DNA of 64,000 nt from Psychromarinibacter halotolerans (GCF_029168315.1 NZ_JARGYD010000006.1:254126-318125), one strand, 5' to 3'. Shown: positions 26,016 through 35,005, numbered from the stretch's first letter. Notes: generated by a model not told the origin, from the letters alone. Numbers and translations: made by a program.

Positions 26016-26816
26016 TCAGGTGCGGGCCGTCCATCGGTCGGACAGCTCGGGCCAGTGCGTTTGCCCGGCGGTGCGCATCGCCGTGGCGGCGCCGTCCGGG
26101 ATCAGGTCCGCAATCGCCCGCGCGTAGCTGGGCCGCGCCTTCATGGCGGCAAGCCAGCCCGCGATCGCCGGGCGGTCGGCCCAGAGGCCGTCGAAGCCCA
26201 GCCGGTCCAAACGGTCGAGATAAGACAGCAGCGCCACGTCCGAGAGCCCGAAGGCGTCGCCCGAGATCCAGGCGGTCTGGCGCAGCGCCGCGTTCATGTC
26301 GGCAAACCACAGGCCGACGTGCCGCAGCGCCTGATCGACGTGGACGGACGCCAGACCCCGGTCCAGCAGGTCGCGCCGTTTCGCGCGCGCGACCGGGTCC
26401 GGCATGCGTGCCAGACTGGCGTCGATCTCGTCTTGGGATTTCGTCGCCAGCATCTTGTCGCGCATGACGGTCGAGAAACTGAGCGTGTTGATCGCGCCGT
26501 GGATCGCAAGGCCGCGCAGCAGCCAGTGCCGCGCGGCGACGCCCCGGTCCGGCGCGGCGGGCATCAGGGCGCCGCCGTTATGGACGCGGTCGAGGTACGA
26601 CAGGATCAGGCTGGATTCCACCACGACCAACCCGTCGTCCACCAGCGTCGGCACCACTGCCTCGGGGTTCAGTGCCACATAGTCCGGCGCGAACTGGTCG
26701 CCCTTCTGCAGGTCGAGCAGGCGGCTGTCATAGTCCAGTCCGATTTCTTCCAGCGCCAGCCGCACCTTCTGGGAACAGACGCTGGTCGTGCCGTGGTAAA
26801 GAACAAGCGTGCTCAT
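26016..26816 (-). CDS. Glutathione S-transferase family protein
   Basis: 266 residues from the ATG at 26816; a longer frame to 27158 overlaps the dioxygenase gene and is rejected. The N-terminal thioredoxin-like domain (LVLYHGTTSVCSQKVRLALEEIGL, then NPEAVVPTLVDDG and ESSLILSYLD) is followed by a helical domain, about 50 residues longer than the usual 210-220. In a ring-cleavage operon a GST often isomerises a maleyl-type product or removes a substituent from an aromatic ring. Either is possible here. Confidence 0.87.
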   Translation of the reverse strand: MSTLVLYHGTTSVCSQKVRLALEEIGLDYDSRLLDLQKGDQFAPDYVALNPEAVVPTLVDDGLVVVESSLILSYLDRVHNGGALMPAAPDRGVAARHWLLRGLAIHGAINTLSFSTVMRDKMLATKSQDEIDASLARMPDPVARAKRRDLLDRGLASVHVDQALRHVGLWFADMNAALRQTAWISGDAFGLSDVALLSYLDRLDRLGFDGLWADRPAIAGWLAAMKARPSYARAIADLIPDGAATAMRTAGQTHWPELSDRWTART

Positions 26817-26872
26817 CGGGGGTGTGCCCTTTCGCTGCGGATCGTGCGGTATGCCGGTTGCTGCGCCATGCG

Positions 26873-27757
26873 TTACACGAAGGGGATCGCCAGCTGCGCC
26901 TTGGCGCAGTCGTCGCGTTTCGGCGGGGCGATGCCCCATTGGTCGGTGCGTCCCTTGGGCCAGACCCAGTCTGCCGGCGTGCCGACGCGATAGCTGTCGT
27001 CGACCTCCAGCACCTCTGCGGTATGCTCGATGACGATGCCGTCGGGATCGACGAAATAGGCGAAGACGTTGTCGCCGGGGCCGTGCCGCCCGGGACCCCA
27101 GCCGATTGGGAAACCCGCGTCGCACATCCGGCCCGAGGCGCGCATCACGTCCTCCCAAGACGGGTGATTGAACGCGATGTGGTTCAGCGTATCGACGGGG
27201 GCCATCGCAAGCACGACCGCATGGTGGTCGGCGTTGGTGCGCAGAAAGCCCATCTTGGCCGACCGGTCGGTCAGGCGGAATCCCAGACCCCGCTCGAAGA
27301 AGGCGATGTCGCGGTCGATGTCCGTCGTGTTGATGTTGACGTGGGCCAGCCGGTCGGGCTGGCTGTCGCCGTCCAGCGGGGCGGCGTCGGCTGTGCCTTG
27401 CACCACACGGTACAGCCGTCCCGCAGGATCGCGCACCGCAAAACCGGTGCCACCGCCGATGTCATCCACCGCGCCGATGTCGCCCTCGGCCGTGCCGCCG
27501 GCGGCGATCATCCGGTCCCGAAGTGCGCCAAGCTCCGTGTCGGGCGCGGCGGCGAAGGTGACCGACACCGCTGCCGTCTCTCTCTTGGTCAGGCGCAGCA
27601 CGTAGGCATCGGTGCCGGTGGCGCGCAGCCAGACCATGTCGTCCCGCTGGTCCGCCAGCGTCAGCCCCCAGACATCGGTGTAGAACTTTGCGGCGCGGGC
27701 CGGATCGGGGACCGACAGCTCGACGCTGCGCAGGCCGATGATGGGGAAGGCGCTCAT
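26873..27757 (-). CDS. Extradiol-type VOC dioxygenase (catechol 2,3-dioxygenase-like)
   Basis: 294 residues, two tandem vicinal-oxygen-chelate modules (about 5-125 and 137-250), as in type I extradiol dioxygenases. The Fe(II) facial triad is H139 (LAHVNI), H193 (LNHIAF) and E244 (IVIEHT). It should meta-cleave a catechol-type ring. Its ATG overlaps the stop of the FAH gene (ATGA). The hydroxylase and hydrolase encoded upstream fit a meta-cleavage sequence. Confidence 0.9.
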   Translation of the reverse strand: MSAFPIIGLRSVELSVPDPARAAKFYTDVWGLTLADQRDDMVWLRATGTDAYVLRLTKRETAAVSVTFAAAPDTELGALRDRMIAAGGTAEGDIGAVDDIGGGTGFAVRDPAGRLYRVVQGTADAAPLDGDSQPDRLAHVNINTTDIDRDIAFFERGLGFRLTDRSAKMGFLRTNADHHAVVLAMAPVDTLNHIAFNHPSWEDVMRASGRMCDAGFPIGWGPGRHGPGDNVFAYFVDPDGIVIEHTAEVLEVDDSYRVGTPADWVWPKGRTDQWGIAPPKRDDCAKAQLAIPFV

Positions 27758-28587
27758 GTCTCTGCCCTGACGGTGTTTTTCAGGCTGCCGATGCCAGAGA
27801 TGCGGATCTCGATCTCGTCCCCGGGCTTCATCCAGACCGGCGGCGTGCGCTTGGCCCCGACGCCGCCGGGGGTGCCGGTGGCGATCACGTCACCGGGCGA
27901 CAACGGCGTGAATTGCGAGACGTAGGCGATGATCACCGGGATCGGGAAAATCATGTGGGCCACGGGGGCTTCCTGCATGACGTCTCCGTTCAGGATCGAT
28001 TGCACCAGCACGCTGTCGAGATCGGAAATCTCGTCCGGCGTCACCAGTTCGGGGCCGAAGGGCGCGGTGCCGGGGAAGTTCTTGCCCGGGGTGAACTGCG
28101 TCGTGTGCCATTGCCAGTCGCGCAGCGAGCCGTCGTTGAAGCAGGCGTAGCCCGCCACATGCGCCATCGCGTCGGTCTCTGGAATGTTGCGGCCGCCTTT
28201 GCCGATGACGACGGCCAGTTCCGCTTCGAAATCGAAGTCGGCAGAGGCCTTGGGCATGACAAGCGGCGCACCGTCCGCGATCAGCGTGTCCGCGAACCGC
28301 GTGAAGATCGAAGGATACGAGACCTTGGCGCGGCCGGTTTCCTTGCGGTGGGATTCATAGTTGTGCCCCACACACAGGATCTTGCCCGGGTCCGGAATGA
28401 CCGGCAGCAGCGTGACCGTATGACGGGGCAGGCGCGCGGCGGGGCCATCGAAGTCCAGACGATCCTGCGCCACCGCGTCCTTCAGCGTGCCGGGGGCGTC
28501 CGGAAGGCCGCCGAGGTCGAGGATGTCATCGCCATCCACCCGTCCCCAAGAGGTCCGTCCCTCATAGAAAAATGTTGCGAAACGCAT
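27754..28587 (-). CDS. Fumarylacetoacetate-hydrolase-family protein
   Basis: 277 residues. FAH catalytic domain from about residue 70 (ILCVGHNYESHRKE), with metal ligands E121 and E123 in FDFEAELAVVIGKGG and the C-terminal GDVIATGTPGGVG. Family members hydrolyse C-C bonds of beta-diketo ring-cleavage products or hydrate or decarboxylate 2-oxo-dienoates. Positioned between the hydroxylase and the extradiol dioxygenase, it should act on the meta-cleavage product. Confidence 0.92.
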   Translation of the reverse strand: MRFATFFYEGRTSWGRVDGDDILDLGGLPDAPGTLKDAVAQDRLDFDGPAARLPRHTVTLLPVIPDPGKILCVGHNYESHRKETGRAKVSYPSIFTRFADTLIADGAPLVMPKASADFDFEAELAVVIGKGGRNIPETDAMAHVAGYACFNDGSLRDWQWHTTQFTPGKNFPGTAPFGPELVTPDEISDLDSVLVQSILNGDVMQEAPVAHMIFPIPVIIAYVSQFTPLSPGDVIATGTPGGVGAKRTPPVWMKPGDEIEIRISGIGSLKNTVRAET

Positions 28588-28605
28588 GTCTGTCTCCGTT
28601 CTTCG

Positions 28606-30147
28606 TCAGGTCTCGGTCGCCGCTGGGACAAGCGCCATTTCGCCCGCCATCGCGACGATCCGCTCGGACAGTTCCGGTCCGTCCGCCGCCATCGTGGCGG
28701 TGTAGAAATCCGGCCGGATCAGGACCGCGCTTGCGTCCCGGTCATCCAGCCATTGGCGCAGCTGCCCCTCGGGATCGGCCAGATCCGTTCCGATGCGGAA
28801 CCGACGTGCGCCAAGCCGGTGCAGAACCGCGTCCGCGTCGGACGAAAGCGCGATCTCTCTGCCGTGCAGCAGGACCCACCCGCCGCCGGTGACGTCGTCC
28901 AGCAGCTTTGCGTCCGCATCGACAGCCGGGTTGACGAAGCGTTCGCCTGCACCGGGGCTGACGATGCCGGACGCGATGGGCGCGATAAGTTCGGCTGCGG
29001 TCCGGATGTCCGTCTGGGACCGGACCCGTTCGTCCCGTTCGGCGGCTTTGGCCGGATCGAGGATGCAGATGTACTTGCCCGCCTCGATGGCCTTGCCGAT
29101 CACGTGCCGGACCTGCGCGTCGCGTTCCTGTTGGTAGGTGTCCAGCAGCCGGTCGCTTGCGCCGTCCTGCACGACCAGTTGCAGTTTCCACGCAAGGTTG
29201 GCGACGTCGCGCATCCCGTGGCACATCCCCTGACCGAAGAACGGTGGCGTCTGGTGGGCGGCATCCCCGGCCAGAAAGACGCGGCCCTTGCGCCACTCCT
29301 TCGCGATCAGCCCGTGGAACCGATAGGTCGCCGCCCGGATCACGGTATGAGGCGTCTTGCCCACCCAAGGCGCCAGCAGGCCGGCCACCACCTCGGGCCG
29401 CGACATCTCGGCGTCGCGTTCGCCCGGCAGCAGCATGAACTCCCAGCGGCGGTGATTGCCGCGCCCGGGAACGATGGTGGCGGGGCGGGCCGGGTCGCAC
29501 ATCATGACCGACAGGCGGTGCAGGTCGGCCCCGTCCGGCACGCCGGTCAGGTCCGGGAAGGACAGGGGGCCGTCGACCTCTGCGTCGACCACAAGCCACG
29601 GTTCCTCGAACCCCAGATCGTCCAACTGCACCCCAAGCGCCTTGCGCACGGTGCTTCGGGCCCCGTCCGTGCCGATCGCCCACCGGCATCTAAGGTCGCT
29701 TCCGTCCGACAGGCGCAGCGTCACCGCGTCGGCGGTCTGGCTTAGATCCTCGACCTCGACGCCCAAGCGCAGGGCCACATTGTTAAAGCGATTCAAGCTG
29801 TTGCGCAGGACGGCTTCCAGCTCTGGCTGGTAAAAGAAATAGTCGTTCGCATAGCCGTAGGGACGCGGTTGGCCCGCCGCGCTTAGATAGCGGATCATCC
29901 CGTGGTCCGCGCCGATGTGAAGATGGCCGTTCGCCGCAAACAGCAGGTCGTCCAGCGGCGCAAGCGCATCGACGTCCGCCAGCAGGCGCATCATCTCGTG
30001 GTCGATATGGACGGCGCGCGGCAGGGCGTAGGGCGCGGTGTCTCGTTCCAGCACGATTGTCGAAAGACCGGCCCGCCCCAGCAGGTTCGCGGCATAGGCG
30101 CCGACGGGGCCGCAGCCGACAATCGCGACATCCCAGGCGTCGGTCAT
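28606..30147 (-). CDS. FAD-dependent aromatic monooxygenase (MhpA/PheA group)
   Basis: 513 residues. Class A flavoprotein hydroxylase with GCGPVG (11-16) for FAD, the DG motif near 159-170 (GTDGARSTVRK) and GDAAHQTPPFFGQGM near 294-308. It resembles 3-(3-hydroxyphenyl)propionate hydroxylase. It should use NAD(P)H and O2 to hydroxylate a phenolic acid to the catechol-type substrate of the downstream dioxygenase. First gene of a seven-gene operon ending in a TRAP importer. Confidence 0.9.
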   Translation of the reverse strand: MTDAWDVAIVGCGPVGAYAANLLGRAGLSTIVLERDTAPYALPRAVHIDHEMMRLLADVDALAPLDDLLFAANGHLHIGADHGMIRYLSAAGQPRPYGYANDYFFYQPELEAVLRNSLNRFNNVALRLGVEVEDLSQTADAVTLRLSDGSDLRCRWAIGTDGARSTVRKALGVQLDDLGFEEPWLVVDAEVDGPLSFPDLTGVPDGADLHRLSVMMCDPARPATIVPGRGNHRRWEFMLLPGERDAEMSRPEVVAGLLAPWVGKTPHTVIRAATYRFHGLIAKEWRKGRVFLAGDAAHQTPPFFGQGMCHGMRDVANLAWKLQLVVQDGASDRLLDTYQQERDAQVRHVIGKAIEAGKYICILDPAKAAERDERVRSQTDIRTAAELIAPIASGIVSPGAGERFVNPAVDADAKLLDDVTGGGWVLLHGREIALSSDADAVLHRLGARRFRIGTDLADPEGQLRQWLDDRDASAVLIRPDFYTATMAADGPELSERIVAMAGEMALVPAATET

Positions 30148-30339
30148 GCGAAGGCGCCCGATCCGGTGTTGCAGCGCGGCAGACCAACGCGGCGCGGTGC
30201 GCGCAAACGGCGCCAGAAAGCGGCTGGCTGTTCGCCACAGCCGGCGTCGAAACGATGCATGGATCCTCCCTTTCCGGTCATTCTTGCGGACCGGTCAGCA
30301 GAGTGTGGTGCCAGATCTTACATTGGTAAAATAATAATA

Positions 30340-30353
30340 ATGCGGAACAGCAT
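30340..30353. promoter_or_regulatory. Dyad in the promoter region of the aromatic-ring operon
   Basis: ATGC-GGAACA-GCAT lies in an AT-rich patch (30320-30365) between the LysR gene and the monooxygenase start at 30147. Its size and symmetry resemble LysR-type boxes (short arms around a few bases). The adjacent LysR gene is the natural candidate. Confidence 0.4.
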
Positions 30354-30362
30354 AGTTTGAAT

Positions 30363-31265
30363 TTATGGAACTTGACGGGTGTCCCACGCGGCGGCGATGA
30401 ACTTCTCGGCCAGCGGCATGGGGCTGTCGTCGGCCAGCCGCCAGACCGCCAAACGGCGCGGCGGCGGCGCGCCCTTCAGCGGCACCGAACGGATCAGACC
30501 GGCCTCCATCTCTGTCGCGGCGACCGAGGCTGGCAGCAGCGCGACGAAGCCTGCGGTGCGGACCATTTCCTTCATGGTCGCAAGCGCGTCGCAGCGGACC
30601 GTGCAGCGGGGCAGGGCAACGCCGGAACTCAGGAAGACGGCTTCCAGCTGCTTTCGCGTTGCCCCATCGGCCAGCGGCAGAACCCACGGCAGCCGCACGG
30701 CATCGGAGATGGTCAGCCCGTCCGCCGGAAGATCCAGATCGGGCGAGGCCAGAAGCAGGAACGGCTCTGCGGCGACGACGGTTTCTTCGATGTCGGCGGG
30801 CGGGTCTTCGCGCCCGGCGGTGCACAGCGCGATGTCGGCGGTGCGGTCGCGCAGCAAGGGAAGAATATCCTCGTCGCGGACTTCCTGCGCGCGGATCTGG
30901 AACAGGCTGCCATCGGCGCGCAGCGGTCCAAGGATGCGGGGCAGAAGGGCCAGCAATGCGCCGGGCGTGCCCGCCACGGTCAGGGGCCCCTCGACGTGGT
31001 CGCGGTGGCCTGCCAGTTCCTGCCGTGCATCCGACAGGATGTTCTCGATGGCGCGCGCGCGCCGCAGCAGCAGTTGCCCCGCCGGGGTCAGCGACGCCCC
31101 CTTGCGGTCGCGCAGGGCCACCTTGGTTCCGGCCCAGTCCTCTAGCTGCGCGATGGCAATCGAGACAGAGGGCTGCGACATGTTCAGATGTTCCGCGGCG
31201 GCGGTGAAAGAGCCCTGCGTTTCGACCGCCAGCAGAACCCGCAGATGCCTTGGATCAAGCGCCAT
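30363..31265 (-). CDS. LysR-family transcriptional regulator
   Basis: 300 residues. N-terminal winged HTH (about 5-63) with LRVLLAVETQGSFTAAAEHLNMSQPSVSIAIAQLE, then the two-lobed inducer-binding domain from about residue 90. It is transcribed with the flavin reductase and GntR genes and lies just upstream of the aromatic-ring operon on the same strand. That operon is its likeliest target. Confidence 0.93.
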   Translation of the reverse strand: MALDPRHLRVLLAVETQGSFTAAAEHLNMSQPSVSIAIAQLEDWAGTKVALRDRKGASLTPAGQLLLRRARAIENILSDARQELAGHRDHVEGPLTVAGTPGALLALLPRILGPLRADGSLFQIRAQEVRDEDILPLLRDRTADIALCTAGREDPPADIEETVVAAEPFLLLASPDLDLPADGLTISDAVRLPWVLPLADGATRKQLEAVFLSSGVALPRCTVRCDALATMKEMVRTAGFVALLPASVAATEMEAGLIRSVPLKGAPPPRRLAVWRLADDSPMPLAEKFIAAAWDTRQVP

Positions 31266-31275
31266 CGTGCTGCGC

Positions 31276-31851
31276 CTACTGCCGCAAGGGTCTTAGGCCC
31301 ACGGACAATGTCGCCATTTCCTTCAGGAACCCGACGGCTTCTTTCTGATGCTCCTCGGTCGCCACGAAACGACCCTCTGCGATGTGGGTCTTGACCGACG
31401 GGATGACCACTCCGGTTTTCGATGGGAACATCTTCAGGGCGTTGACGATCAGCTTGGTCACCTGCACGGCGCGCAAGCCGCCAGAGCGTCCGCCGTAGCT
31501 GACGAACCCCGCAGGTTTGCAGGCCCACTCTGGCCCGAGATAGGTCAGCGCGTTCACAAGAGAGGGCGGCGGGCCGTGGTTGTATTCCGGCGTGACGAAC
31601 ACGACGCCGTCGCAGGTGCCGATGGCCTTCGCCCAGCGTTTTGTATGCGCGTGTTCGTAGTCGCCAAAGCGGGAATGGCGGGCCTCGTCGTAAAGCGGCA
31701 GGGCGAAGTCCTGAAGGTCCAGCAGCACCGCGGTAACCATGTCGTAGTCGGCCGCGACGTCGTGGAACCATTCCGCAACCGCCTTACCGACCCGACCGGG
31801 ACGGGTGCTGCAGACGACGATCCCGAGGGTGGCGCGTGTGTCTTCGGTCAA
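31276..31851 (-). CDS. NAD(P)H-dependent FMN reductase
   Basis: 191 residues. Flavodoxin-like fold with the phosphate loop CSTRPGRVGKAV near residues 14-25 and FVTPEYNHGPPPSLVNAL, a hallmark of the NADPH-dependent FMN reductase/quinone reductase family. TTG start at 31851 overlaps the GntR stop (TTGA). It could supply reduced flavin or reduce a quinone made during aromatic degradation. It lies between two regulator genes. Confidence 0.88.
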   Translation of the reverse strand: MTEDTRATLGIVVCSTRPGRVGKAVAEWFHDVAADYDMVTAVLLDLQDFALPLYDEARHSRFGDYEHAHTKRWAKAIGTCDGVVFVTPEYNHGPPPSLVNALTYLGPEWACKPAGFVSYGGRSGGLRAVQVTKLIVNALKMFPSKTGVVIPSVKTHIAEGRFVATEEHQKEAVGFLKEMATLSVGLRPLRQ

Positions 31852-32546
31852 GGCTGGGCCCCTTTCACCACCGTCTGAACAAGCTCTGATGTGCGCTGGA
31901 AATGCGCGGTGATTAGTTTCGCGGCCGTTTCTGCGTCGCGATCAAGGGCTGCGGTCAGGATTTCCTGGTGCTCGTCGCGCGGGTCGGTGCGGGAGGCTCC
32001 GGCCAGCGACGCAAGGCTTCGGTATCGTTCGGCGGAATCGAACAGTTGCCCGCAGGTTTCGATCAGCCAGTCCGACCCGCACGCAGAGACGAGCGCTTGG
32101 TGGAACGCCTTGTGCGCCAAGTTCCACGCGGGGTCGGTTCCGGTGCGCCCGTCCTTCGGCGCCCGGGGTGTCCGCGTCAGGCGATGAAGGCTGACAAGCA
32201 CCGACTCTTCCCAGTCGGCGCCGCCAAGCTCGATCGACCGGCGGATGCCAAGTTCGTTCATCCAGCACCGCGCCTGCGTCAGGTCCATCAATTCCGGCAG
32301 GCTGACCGGAGAGACGATGAACCCGCGGTTGTCGGCGTGCTGGGCAAGACCTTCGGTGGCCAGCCGGTTCAGAGCCTCGCGGATCGGGCTAAGGCCGGTG
32401 TCGAACCGTTTGCTGAGTTCCCGGACGTTGAGCTTTTCGCTTGGCGTGAGCGAGCCGTTGAGAATGGCGGTTCGAAGGTCGCCGTAGATCGCACTAGAGC
32501 GGGTCGTCTTGCCTTCGGATCCTGCCATCACTTGCTGTTCGCGCAT
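31848..32546 (-). CDS. GntR-family transcriptional regulator (FadR/FCD type)
   Basis: 232 residues. N-terminal winged HTH (about 18-80) with LNVRELSKRFDTGLSPIREALNRLATEGL, then an all-helical FCD ligand domain with the metal-site-like histidines of HKAFHQAL and near QEILTAALDRDAETAAKLITAHF. Start at 32546 or the ATG six codons later. Divergent from the FAH/ABC genes, it probably controls them, its own operon, or both. Confidence 0.92.
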   Translation of the reverse strand: MREQQVMAGSEGKTTRSSAIYGDLRTAILNGSLTPSEKLNVRELSKRFDTGLSPIREALNRLATEGLAQHADNRGFIVSPVSLPELMDLTQARCWMNELGIRRSIELGGADWEESVLVSLHRLTRTPRAPKDGRTGTDPAWNLAHKAFHQALVSACGSDWLIETCGQLFDSAERYRSLASLAGASRTDPRDEHQEILTAALDRDAETAAKLITAHFQRTSELVQTVVKGAQP

Positions 32547-32687
32547 ACGCCATGTCCAAACAAAACGGTTCCCCTACAATCGATTTAAACGGCAAGGCCG
32601 TGAAGATAAACCACTAAAATCCGACTGTCACAGAATGATCGATTATTTATTGACTTGAACCGCTTTTGTAGATCACGCTTTGACCTC

Positions 32688-32720
32688 GGGGAAGGAATCA
32701 TAATCCTCCCCACGGGAGGA
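32688..32720 (+). promoter_or_regulatory. Two mutually exclusive hairpins over the Shine-Dalgarno of the FAH gene
   Basis: The segment TCCTCCC (32704-32710) pairs perfectly with GGGAGGA (32714-32720), the ribosome-binding site itself, across a three-base loop. The same segment, as TCCTCCCC (32704-32711), can instead pair with GGGGAAGGA (32688-32696) with one bulged A and a seven-base loop, freeing the ribosome-binding site. This is the layout of a translational on/off switch. It needs a transcript starting upstream of 32688; no convincing aptamer was recognised. Confidence 0.5.
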
Positions 32721-32723
32721 AAG

Positions 32724-33629
32724 ATGCGATTTGCAAGCGTGCGGACGGCTGGCGCGGTGGTGCCCGGCGTTGTGGATGGTGAGGATATCGTCCTGATCGG
32801 CGACCTTTTCGCCGACCTGACAGCCTTGATAGAGGCCGGGGCCGACGGGCTTGGCGCTGCGTCCGCTGCGGTGTCAAAGGCGGGCAGAACCCGCGTGCCG
32901 GTCAACGGCGCCGATCTTGCGCCTCCGATCACCCGGTTCAAGCGGGACGTCTTGTGCACGGGCTGGAACTATTGGGACCACTTCGAAGAGGGCAAGGGCC
33001 GCAGGGACGGGCAAGAGGTCGACCGCCCCACCGCGCCGACGTTTTTCACGAAGTCGCCGAACGCGATCATCGGGCCGGACGATCCCATCGCGTGGGATCC
33101 CCGCTGCTCGAAGAAGTGGGACTATGAATGCGAACTGGCGCTGGTGATCGGCACGCCCGGCCGGTCGATCCCGGCCCACCGCGCCCACGCGCATATCTTC
33201 GGCTATTGCCTGGCCAACGACATATCGCAGCGTGACATCCAGCGACGGCACGGCGGGCAGTGGATGCGTGGCAAAAGCCCCGACGACAGCACGCCGCTGG
33301 GGCCGTTCCTTGTCACGCCGGACGAGATCGATGACCTCGGAAGCGTGCGGATCGAGTGCGAATTGAACGGCGAGGTCATGCAATCCGCCGTGACCGCCCA
33401 GATGGCTTTCGACATCCCGACGCTGATTGCAGAACTGTCCTTCGGCATGACGCTGAACGCGGGGGACGTCGTGCTGACCGGCACGCCTGCGGGCGTCGGC
33501 AATGCCCGGACGCCGCAGGTCTTCCTGCAAGCCGGGGATGTGGTCGTCACACGCGGCACCGGGCTGGGTGAGATGCGAAACATCGTGACGGAACAGGACC
33601 TGTACGGCGCAGCGGAGATCGCGCTGTAG
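32724..33629 (+). CDS. Fumarylacetoacetate-hydrolase-family protein, second copy
   Basis: 301 residues from the ATG at 32724, four bases after GGGAGGA; a frame back to 32655 has no ribosome-binding site. FAH domain with GWNYWDHFEEG (80-90), metal ligands E135 and E137 in WDYECELALVIG and the C-terminal VVLTGTPAGVG. It is about 25 residues longer than the copy at 27754 and clearly different in sequence. It leads a plus-strand set with an ABC importer and probably acts on a related oxo acid. Confidence 0.92.
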   Translation: MRFASVRTAGAVVPGVVDGEDIVLIGDLFADLTALIEAGADGLGAASAAVSKAGRTRVPVNGADLAPPITRFKRDVLCTGWNYWDHFEEGKGRRDGQEVDRPTAPTFFTKSPNAIIGPDDPIAWDPRCSKKWDYECELALVIGTPGRSIPAHRAHAHIFGYCLANDISQRDIQRRHGGQWMRGKSPDDSTPLGPFLVTPDEIDDLGSVRIECELNGEVMQSAVTAQMAFDIPTLIAELSFGMTLNAGDVVLTGTPAGVGNARTPQVFLQAGDVVVTRGTGLGEMRNIVTEQDLYGAAEIAL

Positions 33630-33769
33630 CGGCGCCTGTGTCGCGGTGCCGTGTGGAAACGCAGTGACCCATCCGGTGTGGAGGCGCCGAAGGGTCGCTG
33701 TCGGGGAGGCGGTGACAAATCAGGGGGGCACTCGCCCGCCTGGCACCGAAAAATGGGAGGAGAACCAGA

Positions 33770-34939
33770 ATGAAGACGACACCGACACATCGGCGGATCG
33801 CCTGTTCCGCCGTCGCGCTTTTGGCGATGACGGCAGCGGCCTCTGCCCAGATGACAGACGAGGCACGCACGTTCCTGACAGAGAACGACATCAGCGAAAC
33901 CCTGATCGAGCAAGCCGACGGCGCCACGTCCGGCGAGTTGGACATCCCGGCGGACTGGCTGGAAAAGGCCGCCGCCGAGGGGCCGATCGACTTCAGCACC
34001 AACGACTCGTCCGAACATGTGGCCAAGTGGCTGCCGGTCTTCAACGCGCGCTATCCCGAGATCGAGATCGTCGCGACCGAGACCTCGGGCGCGGCCCGCG
34101 CCGTGCAGCCGTTGCTGGCCTACAAATCGGGCTCGCTTGTGCGCCACATCGTCGTCAGCTTCGAGGGAAGCCTGCCCGACTACATCGAGGCCGACGCGCT
34201 GGCAGTACTGGACGACCTGCCGGCATGGGACGGGGTGCCGGAAGACCGGCGCGCGGCGGACGGGACCTTCGCGGGGATGCAGAACACCACGTGGTGCCTG
34301 ATCTACAACAAGGACAACGTCACCGAGGATGAACTGCCCGCGACGTGGTGGGACATGGTGTCAGAGGACTCGCCGCTGAAGGACGGGCGGATCGGCGCGG
34401 CGAACCGGGCGCAGCTTTGGACGCTGAACCTGTGGACCCATCCCGACTATGGACCAGAACGGATGGCGGACGAGTTTCTGCCGGCCTTCTTCAACACGCT
34501 CAAGCCGCAGCTTCGGGCCGAGGGCGTCGGCGGCATGATCAACCTGCCGCTGGTCGGAGAGTTCGACGTCGGCCTGCCGACCCCGAACGACGAAACATGG
34601 GAGATCATGCAGACCGGCGCGCCGGTTGGCTGGCACTGTCCCGAACCCGTGCCGCAGTACTTCAACCTGATCGGGATGTTCCGGGATTCTCCGACGCATT
34701 ACTCCTCGAAGGTGTTCATCAACTGGATCCTCAGCCAAGAGGGCCAGCTTGTCCGCCTTGCCGCCGGTGGCGACGGGCCGGTGCACAAGGATCTGCAGGT
34801 CGCCGGGGCCGCGCTTCTGGCCGACGAGTTCGCCGGCAAGGACATCGCGCTGCGGACGCTGGACGGCATGATGACCGAACTGCCCAAGCTGTATGACGTC
34901 TGGCGCCCGATCTGGGCCGCCGCGGGCGGACCCGAGTAG
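33770..34939 (+). CDS. ABC transporter substrate-binding protein (Fe3+/polyamine-type family)
   Basis: 389 residues with a Sec signal peptide (ends AAASAQMT). A region of about 50 residues (TDEARTFLTENDISETLIEQ...) precedes the usual start of the type II binding fold at FSTNDSSEHVAKWLPVFNARYPEIEI. The fold and the two-domain permease next door resemble ferric-iron importers, but the tyrosines typical of iron binding are not evident. The catabolic setting suggests an organic anion. A GGGAGGAGAACC precedes the ATG. Confidence 0.85.
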   Translation: MKTTPTHRRIACSAVALLAMTAAASAQMTDEARTFLTENDISETLIEQADGATSGELDIPADWLEKAAAEGPIDFSTNDSSEHVAKWLPVFNARYPEIEIVATETSGAARAVQPLLAYKSGSLVRHIVVSFEGSLPDYIEADALAVLDDLPAWDGVPEDRRAADGTFAGMQNTTWCLIYNKDNVTEDELPATWWDMVSEDSPLKDGRIGAANRAQLWTLNLWTHPDYGPERMADEFLPAFFNTLKPQLRAEGVGGMINLPLVGEFDVGLPTPNDETWEIMQTGAPVGWHCPEPVPQYFNLIGMFRDSPTHYSSKVFINWILSQEGQLVRLAAGGDGPVHKDLQVAGAALLADEFAGKDIALRTLDGMMTELPKLYDVWRPIWAAAGGPE

Positions 34940-35005
34940 GGGCCAACCGGGCGGAGACACCTGTTCGGGCCCCTGGGGGCCCGGACATCACGGACGGAGA
35001 CGGGC

